From the NCBI GenBank assembly GCA_022494885.1, contig JAGVSM010001283.1, positions 1-64,000 on the forward strand: a stretch of 64,000 nucleotides of DNA, given 5' to 3'. Position 1 is the first letter of the stretch. Each line of letters begins with the position of its first letter. Both the position numbers and the translations under genes were made by a program. Below are positions 44,801 through 56,940 of this stretch, one piece after another. Source of the DNA: Micrasema longulum (lineage: Eukaryota > Arthropoda > Insecta > Trichoptera > Brachycentridae). Below the pieces are notes generated by a model. The model was not told the origin of the DNA. It did no database searches and was given only the letters and a program-made list of their open reading frames with translations.

Positions 44801-44860
44801 AAAAAAAATTACACACGGTACAGTCTTCCTTAGACTAAGTTTCCCTAGTAAGGAGGACTC

Positions 44861-45612
44861 TTAATTCTGTACCTCGGAGGCAGACGGATGCAAATCCAAA
44901 CGTCAAATGTTCAACAAGAGCCTAGAGAATCTCCTTTTTTAAAGTGATTTTTAATCATATGTAGCATTTGTGGCAACACTATAAACATCACACGCGACGT
45001 CGCGCGCCAGGTCCGAGCAACGGACAAAGGAGAAGCATTTTGGCTGTGTTTGGTGACACACGTTCTTTAGACAAAAACTTGATTGAATTTTGATTGTTAC
45101 GATTTCATGCTTTTTCTTAACTGCTATATTTTACGTTTTACAAATAAGATTTTTTGAGTTATTTAGAAATATTTCAATTCCCTATTGTATTAAGTTTAGT
45201 AAAGTTTATATATTGTATCTTTTGTATTGATAAAAGATAATAAAACTGTAAGTACAATCTTTTTCTCTATATGAACATTACACATACCATGTTAGTCTGA
45301 AAATTTATCCAAAACGAGCGTGAAGTAAAAAACGTTCTCACGAGACGACTTTTACGGAACGATATCAACGCGGATAAATATTTAGCAATTTATGTGGAAC
45401 CTACTAAGCAGTCAACATAACCCGACCTTTAGTAGGTAACTAACACCACCATACATTCATTTGTATTTTTAGTATCTTAATACATTGATTCTTTCATTAC
45501 TAACATTTCTTCAAAATCAATGGAGATGATCATAAACTGGATACGAAAACCGAAATGTCATTTCACCAAATTCTTTATTTGCATCCGTCTGCTTCTGAGG
45601 TACAAAATTTAA
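44861..45612. mobile_element. Element with ~28-base terminal inverted repeats, flanked by TTAA
   Basis: tgtacctcggaggcagacgg (44868) is mirrored by ccgtctgcttctgaggtaca (to 45604), the match extending through gatgcaaat with two mismatches. TTAA lies at 44861-44864 and 45609-45612, a possible piggyBac-type target duplication, though TTAA is common in AT-rich DNA. The interior holds a GC-rich acacgcgacgtcgcgcgcc block and a 38-codon open stretch ending at a TAA at about 45420. Confidence 0.65.
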
Positions 45613-45659
45613 TTTTGTGGGAAAAAATATGTCATACATCAAGGCAATAAAAAAAAAAC

Positions 45660-45922
45660 TGCATCATCATTCCCTTTCCGTTCTTTATGGTGCACAATGC
45701 ACTGCATTGGTATACCAATCACAGCGTATCTTGATCATTTTTGATACATAAAGGTAAGATGATTAGTCTAACGATTCAGGTACCAGTCCAGGGACTATGA
45801 AATATTCTGGTGTGAAAACACGCTTTCAGATATATATTTTATATCAACCATGTCGGGAATCAAACCCGAAACCTCTCGCATGGTAGGCAAACGCGCTGAT
45901 TATTACACCACGAGGCCGACAA
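45660..45922 (-). repeat. SINE family B, well-preserved copy
   Basis: Plus-strand view: catcattccctttccgttct, ttgatacataaaggtaagat, ccagggactatgaaatattc, catgtcgggaatcaaacccg, gtaggcaaacgcgctgatta, caccacgaggccgac. Confidence 0.85.
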
Positions 45923-46014
45923 AAAAAAGAAGAAATTAAAACTATTGTAATGTATAAAAAAGTGCTTCGTTAGATATTTTGATACGATATTGTTGAATGT
46001 CAAACAGTTTGATT

Positions 46015-46095
46015 GTATGGTTCATAAGGCATTGCATTGGTACTCAGTTCCTAGCATGTCTTGATAATTTTAACAAAATGGCATGATGATCGGTG
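46015..46095 (-). repeat. SINE family B 3' fragment
   Basis: aaggcattgcattggtact, gtcttgataattttaacaaa and gcatgatgatcgg follow the B order. Confidence 0.5.
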
Positions 46096-46229
46096 GTTTA
46101 TTTATTTTATCATTTGCATTTAACTGTTTTTTATTAGAAAAAGAGAAATTCTTGAGTTTTTATTATATTAAATATTTCAATTTTCAGACCATTTCCTAAA
46201 AGTCGTAAATAAATTGTGATAAAAAATTA

Positions 46230-46345
46230 AAATCGAGTTGCAGTAGAGTCAGATTTGAACCTCGGACAATTGTTCCGTGAGTCCACAAAACTATCACAAG
46301 ACCACAATCCGGTTTTGTGAAGCATTGAAAATAACATGTGCTCAC
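46230..46345 (-). repeat. SINE family C head fragment
   Basis: gcagtagagtcagatttgaa, cgtgagtccacaaaactatc and acaagaccacaatccgg match the C head on the minus strand. Confidence 0.65.
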
Positions 46346-46434
46346 TGGGGTAGTCCTTGCCTAGGACACTTCACAAACGGTTTTTTTTTATATATATTAG
46401 AAAACAATATATTTACATAACAAATATAATACTG

Positions 46435-46705
46435 TCAGCCTCGTGGTGTTATGGCCAGTGCGTCTGCCTACCATTCAAGAAGTCTTGGGTTTGATTTCCG
46501 ACATGGTTGATATGAAATATTTATTTTAAAGGATATTTTCATACTAGAATATTTCATAGTCCTTGGACTGGTACCTTAAGCGTAAGACTGATTATCTTAC
46601 CTTCAATTTAAAGAAAAATATCAAAACACGTAACGATTGGTGAACCAATTCAGTGTTCTATGCACCATTAGGTGCGTAAAGGAAATGATGATGAAATATA
46701 ATACG
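46435..46705 (+). repeat. SINE family B, well-preserved copy
   Basis: cctcgtggtgttatggccag, gtctgcctaccattcaagaa, gatttccgacatggttgata, tagaatatttcatagtcctt, gactggtaccttaagcgtaa and a terminal aatgatgatg. Confidence 0.85.
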
Positions 46706-47780
46706 GAAATAAAATTACAAGATCATAATATTTCATATAGGTAACAAAAAATCAGCCTTTTTCATTCAGTAAACCGTAATATTTTTTGTATTTTTGTGAT
46801 GTATTTGAATATAATAAATTATTTTGTGGAAGTAACGTCATATTTTAGTCACATTAATATACAAAATATTCCTCGAGGGAATTCAAAATAGACGTTGTGG
46901 AAAATTCTTGAAATGTCTTTTAAGTATGGCCGCGCCAAATATTTTTCGGTCTAACAAGCTATTTGTTAACCTAATACTCATAACACAAAAAATGTTCAAT
47001 TAGGTTTTCTTTCAAATAATATTAATTTTGCAGATGTATTTTCTTCTTGAGATATCTTGAAATGTGAAATCGATTTAGTAACTGATTTAAAAACAGTAAG
47101 TAAGTTTATTTATTTTTACACTGAACGCATTTTAAAATCGTGTATTTACTACTAAAAAATAGAGGATATTCATTATCAGTACATAAAAAGTTTGTATTTT
47201 GACGTCAGCAATCAACATTAGTTTTTGGTGGATCCCAATCAGAATCTTTCTTAAAATTCTTTATTATTTCGAACCATTATTTTTTTTTGCAGGATTATTA
47301 TCATTATTATATTATAAAAACGTAAGCGTATCAGTGTACCCCTGTAATTAAAAAAATCTTCGCAATAATTGTGCCACTAGGCGTAGTTTGACGTTTACAA
47401 AAAATATTTATATTAGAATATTATTTGTTTTAAGCTTTGTCAGTCATTTATAAAAAAATTGTTTCCGAATGAAAAGTTACGCGATCCCTTTTATGTTTTT
47501 CCGAAAGGTTTTTACAAGCTTTCACGATATAACCAGGCATTTTGGTTTCGATTTTATACGTCACACTTGGCTGACAGTCGAAGAACGACTAAACACGTTT
47601 TGGGTATGAATGAGTGTTTGAGAATGAGTTAAGTTTCATCATTTTTGAGGGCTCAGGGTATGTCTATGTGTATTAATATGTCAATATATAACGGTAAAAA
47701 AAATAATATTATATTTTTAAAAAAAAATATTTCCCATAGTGTTTTTGATAAAAAACATAAAAAAATTACATTAAAAAAGT
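46706..47780. other. AT-rich stretch, nothing recognised
   Basis: No repeat or coding motif found. Confidence 0.4.
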
Positions 47781-47864
47781 AATTACCTTCTGACGGCAGA
47801 TTACGCCTCTTGAAATTAAGACGTAACTTGATTGGTATATTTATACTCGTATAAAGACTTAAGG

Positions 47865-48305
47865 ATGTAGTCTGGTAAAACGAACACATACACGAACGTT
47901 TTTTTTAATCACGCGATAATAATAATAATAAAAAAACATAAATTAGATAAAAACAATTTTTTTTAAAGGAATTTCTGTTAAAAAATATGCTTAAAAGATT
48001 TATGTAATTAAAATATAATTACTTTTAGACCAGCAGATTATGCCATTTCAAATTTAGACTAAACTTAGGTATCTGGGATCTCAATAAAGGCTAAGTACTC
48101 TTTAAAAAAAAAATACTGTTAAAAAAAGTTTCAACTAAAGTATTTCAATAATTTTAAGTATTACTGAAGGCATAATTTCACATAAAAAAAAAAAATATAT
48201 CTTAGAAATGTATGTGATTTAAAATGCTTGTATTTCTTTTCAAAATCAAAAAATTAAAATTTAGCTTCGGCCACTTTCATGTTCAATTTACTATCTTAAA
48301 ATTAT
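47865..48305 (+). mobile_element. Family F copy (left arm plus centre)
   Basis: gtagtctggtaaaacgaaca, ttttagaccagcagattatg, atctgggatctcaataaagg and ttagcttcggccactttcat correspond to the 19805-20500 part of the foldback element. The right arm is missing or unrecognisable. Confidence 0.65.
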
Positions 48306-48354
48306 CACAACACATTTTTGCGATTTTTGCGAAACATTGAATTATGTTTTTTAT

Positions 48355-49120
48355 CTATTTTTGGAAGAGTTCGTAGACATTGTCTGCTATGCGGATGACT
48401 CTATTTTCTGAGTCTGATAGAGACCGGCAATTTTTTTTGCACACACTTCATCTTACTTATCAAAAATATAATTACTTATTTAGTTACAAAGACTAAAAAT
48501 ATGGTTTTCACTCGTACTCAAGTGGTCTGTAGTATCTGTAGATTGCGTATCAGTGAAACAGATGAGAAAGTTCAAGTATCTGGGTGTGGATGAGCAAACA
48601 AATCTACCATGTGAAGTGATGGGTCAAGTTAATAAAGCTGCAGTCATCTAAAGATGTTTGGAAAATCCCATATGGGAATACCCTTACATGAATAACAACA
48701 GCAAAATTAAGATCTACAAAACTTTTGCACGAACCATCGTTACGCATGCGTTTGAATGAAGAGTAGACATTACAGTTACAAAAAGCGCGCTCCGAATTTC
48801 AAATGAAGACTCTTAGGAGCATATCTGGCAAGATTCTTTGAGATTGAGTAAGAAACTCAATAATAAGAAAATATACCAGATCAAAGATGTCGTTAGGTGT
48901 AAGAGGTAATGAAAAAAACATTGGCTCGGACATGTGAGGATAATTGAGCAATCCACACTCCTTCACATTGCATTGCACGGCTAACCCCAAGGTAGACAAC
49001 ACCTGGGCAGACCACAAAAGAAATGAATCGACAGCTGGAAATCAATCTCTCTTGAGGCCCATCCCTCTTGAACAACAAGCCACAAGGACTCAACTGAGAA
49101 GAAGCAGAAGAAGAAGATAA
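48355..49120 (+). pseudogene. RTE-like LINE fragment with YADD and AGA-rich 3' tail
   Basis: VDIVCYADDSIF marks the reverse transcriptase catalytic motif (about 48378-48413). Downstream come KFKYLGVDEQT, INEYPYMNNNSKIKIYKTF-like text, KIYQIKDVVR, and HWLGHVRIIE, then a stop-ridden end with LGRPQKK. The copy ends with agaagaagcagaagaagaag, a typical LINE 3' simple repeat. Stops every 20-50 codons show it is dead. Confidence 0.75.
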
Positions 49121-49425
49121 AACCTTTTTGCGCCTAGTAAATTTCTGATTTATTGTATTTTTAAAAGCCCTTGCGTCATAAAATAAATAATGAAAAGGAA
49201 TAAAGACGTTTACAGAAGATTTTCATTTTTAAAAAACTTCGTTGAAAAGTTCCGTTGGACACTGAAACATTGTGTTGCATCAAGCAAAAGACAAAATATT
49301 CTAACATTTAAAAAAAAAATAGAGGCGTACTGTTTGATAATTCATTACCCGTATTTGAAAGAAAAACATAATAAATGTCCTTTTTAGCAACATTCATTAA
49401 ACATAAAAAATACACCGCTATTTTT
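49121..49425. other. AT-rich stretch, nothing recognised
   Basis: A 65-codon Lys-rich frame (49190-49387) has no recognised motif. Confidence 0.4.
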
Positions 49426-49429
49426 TTAT

Positions 49430-49622
49430 TTTTTTTAGTAAAAAGAAATATTTGCGTTCTTATAATTTACCCAAACTTTAATTTTGAAGGCCGTTTTCAA
49501 CGAGTTGTAAATAACTCACTATTAGAAAATGGGAATCAAGTTGGGGTAGAGTGGGATTCGAACCACAGACCTTTGATCTGTGAGTCCGAGACACTAGCCA
49601 CAAGACACAACCCGATTTTATT
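49430..49622 (-). repeat. SINE family C, well-preserved copy
   Basis: Plus-strand view: tgcgttcttataatttaccc, gttttcaacgagttgtaaat, gggaatcaagttggggtaga, gtgggattcgaaccacagac, cctttgatctgtgagtccga. Confidence 0.85.
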
Positions 49623-49627
49623 AGCCT

Positions 49628-49992
49628 GCACCCGCTCACTGCCAATAACCGACTAAATCTCTCTTAAATACCGGCCACAAAACGGCGTTTCTGTCTTTCT
49701 TGTTGTAAGTTTTATCTTCGCGCTCTCTTCTGTACAGTTAAACAGATTTATTTGTTGGTTTGGCGTCATTTTCATTCATATAACTATTCATTGCATGGCA
49801 ATGATAAATATTTTTTGTTTTTAAACGTTGCGTATTTACACAAATTTTAATTTTTAAATCCGGTGTGAAAATACCCATTTGAAGATTATAAAAAATAAAA
49901 TTTCAACATTAAAAAAATAAAAGTTATGTATCGGATCTTGTGTCCTATGTAGACTCGTGTTACATCACAGCCACACAAGAAATACATAAAAT
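49628..49992 (+). repeat. Unnamed repeat family G, copy 3
   Basis: Matches 2600-3055 in order (ctcactgccaataaccgact, accggccacaaaacggcg, ttttatcttcgcgctctc, tagactcgtgttacatcaca). It abuts the SINE C copy. Confidence 0.6.
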
Positions 49993-50154
49993 CGACCTCT
50001 TGCATGTACGCCGCCCATAAGTGTCTATTTAATTCAATTTTGCTCAATAAAATGATGAAAACGATGTGTTTAAATTTATCACACCGAGTAAATATAATAA
50101 AGTTGATTGATGATCCCTTTGTAAATATTTCATTTAAAGTACCATTAGCCGTAT

Positions 50155-50415
50155 TATTAATTCACAATATGGTAGCCAGGACGTAGTTCCTGCATAGAAT
50201 AAAGCATTGTAAAATCGATTTTTGCTCTGTGAAGAACGCCCCGTGGTGAGAGAACTCTAAAAACCAAAGGAATACTGAAAATTCGGGTTAATTTTTCACA
50301 GCGAAGATCCCCGGGGTAAGAAAAACCGGGTGAACCGCAAACCGAGTACGTAATGAATCCGTAAGTGAGATGGATGGCGCTATGCAAGTGCGACTCAACC
50401 CTCAATTTTATTTTA
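50155..50415 (-). other. Unidentified GC-richer block, 82-codon frame
   Basis: A minus frame (MRVESHLHSAIHLTYGFITY, GSPGFSYPGDLRCEKLTRIF) stands out by composition from AT-rich flanks. No domain is recognised. It may be a fragment of an unrecognised repeat. Confidence 0.2.
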
Positions 50416-50924
50416 ACTATGAAAGCAGTATTTTTAACAATTTAAACTACTGATGTATTACAAAAAGACACGTTATTCCCATATTATCTACGCCTGAGAT
50501 ATTGCAGATATTGCGTTGCCCTCAACATTAAAAAAAAATAGCAAATCACGATACGTATGCAATAATTATGTAAGAAAGAGATATATACATCTTTCCTTTG
50601 ATTGTATTTATTTCTGTGTTACTCGTTACTATAATTTTTGATTCAACGCCATCTAAAAGTATTGTAAAATTGAAAAAAAAAAACTTTTAGTGTAAATGAT
50701 TATCCGCTTATACCACGATTCAAATTGTATTTACGAATGAAATAATATATTTGTTGAGTTTTTCACAATTGCAGTGAAATTTAACAATTTTTTCGTCACA
50801 TTTGACGGCACAAATCGCACCTCCAGAAGAACAATGACGCACGTGCGAATAACAACATTTCTCTGAAATTGCAAAAAAACATTATAAAATATCAACAATA
50901 AATAAAATAAAATTGAAATTAAAT

Positions 50925-51215
50925 TTTCAGGCGTTGCTTTTCAGGCGTTGTTTTCAGGCGTTAGTATTAAGGTGAAATAATTCAATTAGATTAATCTCAC
51001 CCGCATAAATAAAAGTTTCAGCTCTTTAACTTCACAAACATCAACAAATGAAATAATGAGAGGAATAAATATGTCCTTATATTAGCAAAATGATGAATGT
51101 TACACAGGCCACTCAAACCAGCCAATGACAGATCATAAGCCCTGTAGATGCCTAGGCTTCTATATTAATTTCTCTAAAATGTTCTTCATCTCTGATGTAA
51201 TATGTTGATTCGAAA
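50925..51215 (-). repeat. Family R arm
   Basis: caggcgtt occurs three times at the start, then aattagattaatctcacccg, gcataaataaaagtttcagc, atgaatgttacacaggccac (central palindromes deleted), gacagatcataagccctgta, and ttctctaaaatgttcttcat. Confidence 0.7.
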
Positions 51216-52820
51216 ATATTTTGAACTTGAGTCATGGCCTGAATTGTAACCATATTAACAATTACTTATACGCATGTATTTTTTTTTTGTTTTCGGCCAT
51301 ATAAAAATGACATTTATAATTATTATTTAAACTGCCCATTTTATAGCCTTAACAATTAGTTGTATCCTTTAATCATGTCAGTGTTTTGCTAGAATTCTGT
51401 AAGTATGTCAATTTAGTCAATAAATAATTGTTTATAAAAACTAAAGTACTTTTTTTTATCCAAAAATTTAATCAGAATCGTAAATATTTCAAAATATTGT
51501 AGCAAAATATATGATAAAATGAAATGATTATGTTTGTTGCCATTAGTTGTTTCATATGTTCCCTTTTTAATCCAGTTATCTGTACCTTTGATGTGAAAAC
51601 GGGAATTATTATCAAATCCTTAATATTTTTTATATAAGAATGACGTCCCGAACCAAGTTTTGCCTTTGTATTAACTTGATGCTCAATTTTTTATTCTGAT
51701 TTTTGTTATAAAAAAATGGTGCTAATGAAATGAAAACAATTGCGTCGTTGTGCTTCTAGAAGTAAAAAAAAATATGTCATATTTATCGTTCACGTTGATG
51801 TATCTGTACCGATGTCGACATTTCTATGATTCAAGCGAGCAGCTGATCAATCAGAGGTTGTTAATTCAATACCTTCAGAATTTCAAACCAATAGCACAAC
51901 TACGCCTTGTAAAAATGAAATTAGCAATTCCGTCCTTCTTGTGTGTAAGAAAAAATTGTATTATCCAATTTTCCGTAGCACTGAATTTACTTTAACCTAC
52001 GAATCGACATATTATTTTTTTCACATGAATGACGTGTTTTCTTAAATATGTCATTGAATAAAACAGTCGAATATTTTTTTCATGCATATACAAAAGGAAA
52101 TACAAAACAACGGAATAAACCTGCGAACGACTCATCGCATAACAACCCAGAAAAGCTTATCGTTCATTCGAACGGCCGTGAAAAAAAAATGTGTTTATAA
52201 ATATTGTTTGAAGCGAGCCGTGGATTGGTTAAATTTTGTATAACCTCTTTCGATCCTACACTATAACAAAAGACTTCCATTTTTAGAATACTTTGGCTAC
52301 GTCACCAAATATGCGAGTAAATTTGTTGTCTCTTTTAATACATTTATTTAAAAATGGTACAGTTCTTTGTTTGGTATTGCTACTAGAATTTTAATTTGGA
52401 ATAAAAAGTACAGATTTGAATTTCACAAACAACTTGTAAAATTAAACAGTACAGTAAAAAAAGATGTTAATAGATTATTTTACTTCAAATTACAATGCTT
52501 TTGTGTTTCATTCAAATTAAGAAAAGTATTATAATGAAAACGTTATTTTTATATTAAACATTCTGATCAGTTGAGTACTTCAAAATAAGAATTCGGTTTT
52601 AAATTATTCACATAACCTTTGTTGTTAAACATTTAAATAAATAATTGTACATAACCACTTATCAAATTTTCTATATGTACTGGTTAAGAGACGTATCTGT
52701 CTTTTCGTCAGGATATTAATTAGACTAAATGAAAATCCCACCATACAACTTCACCGAAGTAGCAGTTACACAAAAACATAAAACCAAAGTTCTGTTGTTA
52801 CAGATGCTTTTAGTATTTAG
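51216..52820. other. AT-rich stretch, nothing recognised
   Basis: 1.6 kb with only short AT-driven frames. Confidence 0.45.
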
Positions 52821-52821
52821 A

Positions 52822-53045
52822 CAGACGCCATGGTGCAGTTGGTTAGACGGCCAACTGTGAAACAAGCGTCGTGGGTTCAATTCCCACGAGTACATATAAA
52901 AAAGTTCAAATTTTTTTTTTCAACTAGTCAGGGTGTTGCGGTGTATTTTTCATAATTTCCTTTCCTTTTTCACCTGCTGACAAGCCTCTAAAATAAATAA
53001 AATAGCCGGTTATTTCTCAACTAAAACAGAAAGTTGGCACTGATT
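52822..53045 (+). repeat. SINE family D copy 2
   Basis: acgccatggtgcagttggtt, agcgtcgtgggttcaattcc, then cagggtgttgcggtgtattt and cacctgctgacaagcctc. Confidence 0.8.
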
Positions 53046-53149
53046 AAATATATATATATATTGAAACGTTTGATCATGTTGAAAAAATGGTTGAAAAAAG
53101 GGGAGGAGAGGAAAGAAGGAGCAACTATTTGCCATGTGCAAGGTGACTA

Positions 53150-53500
53150 TTACAATTGGGAAATTTCACATACCACGAATACCGATAAAAACATGTGAAA
53201 CGGATTTTGAAAAATTAATTGTATTTTCAAAATCAATATGGATATTGTGAAGAAATGTTTTTATACATCATTATTAATACATATCTTTTTTTCTATGTTT
53301 TTTTACAAAAAAATGACATATTTGGCTTTGACTATTCTGACATCAAGGGTAGTGACGATGTTTCATATAAATTTAAGCAGTCACAAACAAAGTTGAAAAT
53401 TTAACCGAATCAATGCGTGGCCAATGCAATGAACCGTTTTCACAGAAATTTAAAATTATGAAAAAAAAACTTTTTATGATACTGCTAAGTAAAAAAAAAT
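53150..53500 (+). repeat. Unnamed repeat family E, copy 2
   Basis: Aligns with 18820-19170 but with stops and indels in the frame that is open in copy 1. Confidence 0.6.
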
Positions 53501-53504
53501 ATTT

Positions 53505-55260
53505 TTTTACTAGACAGAATTTTATTTAAAATAAGTTATATTTTTCTATTAAACAACGTATAATGGACAATATTGAAAGATTATGTGATTATTTACTAAC
53601 AGAACATCCAAAAAATATTTTTTTGTTACATATTTTTAATCCTTAATTATTTGGGTGTAAGATATAAAATTCAGTATCTTTATTAAATTCATGTCTTAAA
53701 TAAAAAATGTGATTTGTGAATGGGTTAGTGTCATAATTCCACAAAATAGTTTGTGGAATAAAGTAAGGAATTTTTAGGAAATATGACAAGCGTCTAAGCC
53801 GGGGTCATACATGAGGTCAACGATAGCCACATTCTGGATTCTCTTACACTTTATTTAAAGAGGCACACTAAAGTCACGTTCTCACGTTGGATTAAACCCT
53901 AAAATACTAATTTATATACATATTCTATATAAAGCATAAATAATACGCACGCAACATTAGCCCATGCAAATAAGACAAAAAAAACGTGACCGATGCAAAC
54001 TGGTATCTACTGCAAACATACTAAAAGTTCAACATACAAACATCCCTCGAATTCTAATTTGCCTTGGCTACATGTTCCAAAAATTAGAACAACATTAACT
54101 AAGATACATTTCTCTGCGTTAGGTACAAGGATCTTAAATTTAACCAAAGGATCAGGTGACAAAGGAGTCTAAATCCTTTTCAAAATTCAAATCTTGTTTT
54201 AGTAATTGGTTTGTTCGAATCAGAATGGATCACTGTGATAGAATGTGAAATAATTGGTGAATGACCAATATGTATATATATATAGATGTGTTATGTAAAA
54301 TAAATCAACAAAATTAATAATATAATATATAGTATATAGTATGATATGCATAAACTTAACATGAATTATAATAATAAAAATACGTATGTAGTTTTATTCC
54401 ACTTTTATTTTTAAAAAAATACCAGTGACCGGGTTTAATCGTGACCAACATCGTCAGACTGGTGGTAGACTAAACAAATGTTACATACAAGTGCAAGCAG
54501 GGGTTGTAAATCATGATTTTATATAATTATGGAAATAATAGAGTTTAAATTAAAGTAATTTTAGTATAAAGTAATAACAATTGAATAAGTTTAAGTTTTG
54601 TTTGAATGTATATAATAAAAACCGGTGAAAATTGTTTAATTTTATAAACTTTTATCATGAAAATGTCTTTTGGATAAATGTATTAAAATTTTATCAATAC
54701 TATAACAGGAGCCGCTAGTTGGTAGTTCCATCGACAGCAATGTCCCTGGGCCCGGGGGTAATTAAGTGATTCTCGAAAAGCGAAAATTCCCCGGCAGTTC
54801 ATTCTTATCGAGAAGTTTCATTGTTTGTATTTTAATAAATACAATAATGAGAAATGGAAGTGTGTTACTTGATCGTTTAATATTTATTTTAATTTTAAAT
54901 AATACGTATATATTCAAAACTACATTAGTATTTTTAATGTTATGAATTAAATGCAGTTTCACAAAGAAATGTCAATAGAAAAACTCAATCTATTGATATG
55001 TATAAATAAATTATAATATGTATATGTGTGTGAGTGAATATGTATGTATGTACACGTTCATTTATGAATGCATTGCAAGTGCTCTAATTGAACATGTTTT
55101 ATTGCGAGTCAGGCAAGTTCACAGGCATGGATCATTTCTGGTTGTATCACTATCTCCATAGACAACTAATTTATATTTGATATTTTTTAAATAAATAATA
55201 AAAAAATAACACGAAAGGTTTCATTAAAACCTATTTTATTAAAATCGAAAAAGATAAAAG
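53505..55260. other. AT-rich stretch with microsatellites
   Basis: AT and TG/TA simple repeats at 54270-54350 and 55015-55060. Nothing else is recognised. Confidence 0.45.
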
Positions 55261-55365
55261 GTTTATGGATTGAAAAGTTTTTTGACATTGGGACCAGCAT
55301 TTCACTCAACGAAGATGAGAATGTGGCTTTCAAAACCGCATTTGCCCACGCCGGGTCTAAGCCAT
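55235..55365 (+). other. Short coding-like stretch, product unknown
   Basis: An open frame of about 40 codons ends at a TAA near 55365 (LWIEKFFDIGTSISLNEDE, then NVAFKTAFAHAGSKP). Composition looks protein-like but there is no recognised family and no clear splice acceptor. Confidence 0.15.
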
Positions 55366-55759
55366 AATTTTAGTAGCAATTTAGTACCCAATGCGCTGTT
55401 TTGTGGTTTAAGGTATGTTATTTTCATATGCCGTACGAATCTCCTCATTGATTTGTTACCCTATTAGAAAGTTTTATCATACATCCACATGCAAAAACAA
55501 TATGTGGCCTTATTCTTAAATTTGAAGAGCTAGCATACCTTTGCGTTGTCGAAAATTTAACAGCTCTCACCAAAGTTTAAGGAGTGAGACATTCTCGTTC
55601 AGCAAGAAGGCTTAAGCCACATAGCCTTTACACTCAAACAGCCGGCTTCTAAGGTTGGATACCTTAAAGTGCAATGTGATTTTAAAGTACTTTATTCCTG
55701 AGACAGCCAACATATTAGAAGAACTAGAGAAATTGGAAGGTGGTTTTTGGTTCAATAGT

Positions 55760-56050
55760 TAAGGCTGTAGTCGGGTAAAACAAACGCAAAATTACGAAAT
55801 CATCCGATTTTGCCATTTTAAAACCAATGTTTTTTTTTTAATCGGGCAATTATAAAAAAAACAAAAAACATAAATTTGATAAAAACCATATTTTTTTTAA
55901 ACCTTTTAAGTAAATTTTCTTACAGAAATACCTTTGAAAAATATTGTTTTCATTTAATGTATATTTTTTTATTATTGGGCGATTCAATAAAAACATTCGT
56001 TTTAAAATGGCGTAATTGTATGATTTCCTAATCTAATTTCCTATGTAATT
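55760..56050. mobile_element. Family F foldback, short copy
   Basis: Left arm ggctgtagtcgggtaaaaca, cgattttgccattttaaaac. The reverse complement follows at 55940-56040 (ttattattgggcgattcaat, cattcgttttaaaatggcgt, gtatgatttcctaat). It is internally deleted compared with 19805-20795. Confidence 0.7.
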
Positions 56051-56164
56051 TTTTACCATATACAAGTTTAATATATGATAATAACACAATAACATTATGT
56101 TTTGTTTTAAATACAATTAAAATATTTTTCCACAATGTAAATGCTGAAAAACAAAAAAATAGCA

Positions 56165-56312
56165 AAACATGTTCCTGGACTGGCAACTGAAGCATACGAT
56201 TGATTAAAAATCGTATCTTAATTTTACAAAAAAATATTGCAATACACTGCTATTGATACACCAATGCAGTGCCCTATGCACCAGTCAGTGCAGAAATGGG
56301 AATCACAAATTA
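56165..56312 (+). repeat. SINE family B 3' fragment
   Basis: ttcctggactggcaactgaa, gatacaccaatgcagtgccc, tatgcaccagtcagtgcaga. The head is missing. Confidence 0.6.
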
Positions 56313-56874
56313 CGTACTTACTCATGATTTCATTAAGAAAATGTTTTTTGTTTCAAATTAGTGTCATAAGAATTCGTTTTTCATAATTATATAAATAAAC
56401 GTTTCCGTTTTTTCTGGTATTAAAAACAAACTATCGTTAACAATTCATTTCCGAATGAGTATCAGATTTCTAATATGAATTTCGAGGTGGAAAATAAATT
56501 GTTGGTCGTTTAAATGTTAAACGTCACAAAATTTTTGTTTTCTCATCGTCAGAATACAATGTTAACTGGAAAGCATGACAGCTTTAGTGTTCAGATTTAT
56601 GTATATGATTCTCCGGAGCTGGGTGAAAAAACTAACGAGACAGGTTGGTTCCTTTCATAATAATTTATTGGTTACAAATTGTAGTAATGTTTTGTGACTT
56701 TTTTATACTATTTTGTTATATGTTTTATTGTGAGGCTCTATTTTTTTTTAATTTGAGAGCATTTGATGCACACTCATATACGCAATATTTCAAGTTGAAG
56801 TATACATTTCTAAACGAGTCTTAGTGCTGGATTTGATCAATTCACTAAGGAGTTTGCATCAGATTGTGATATCG

Positions 56875-56940
56875 TGGCCAGTAGGCGCGGATTCATGTTG
56901 TGAGACATTTACAAGTCGTTGAAAATACCCCCACAATGAA
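56875..56940 (+). repeat. SINE family C relic
   Basis: gtgatatcgtggccagta and catttacaagtcgttgaaaa resemble C blocks with a large internal deletion. Confidence 0.4.
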
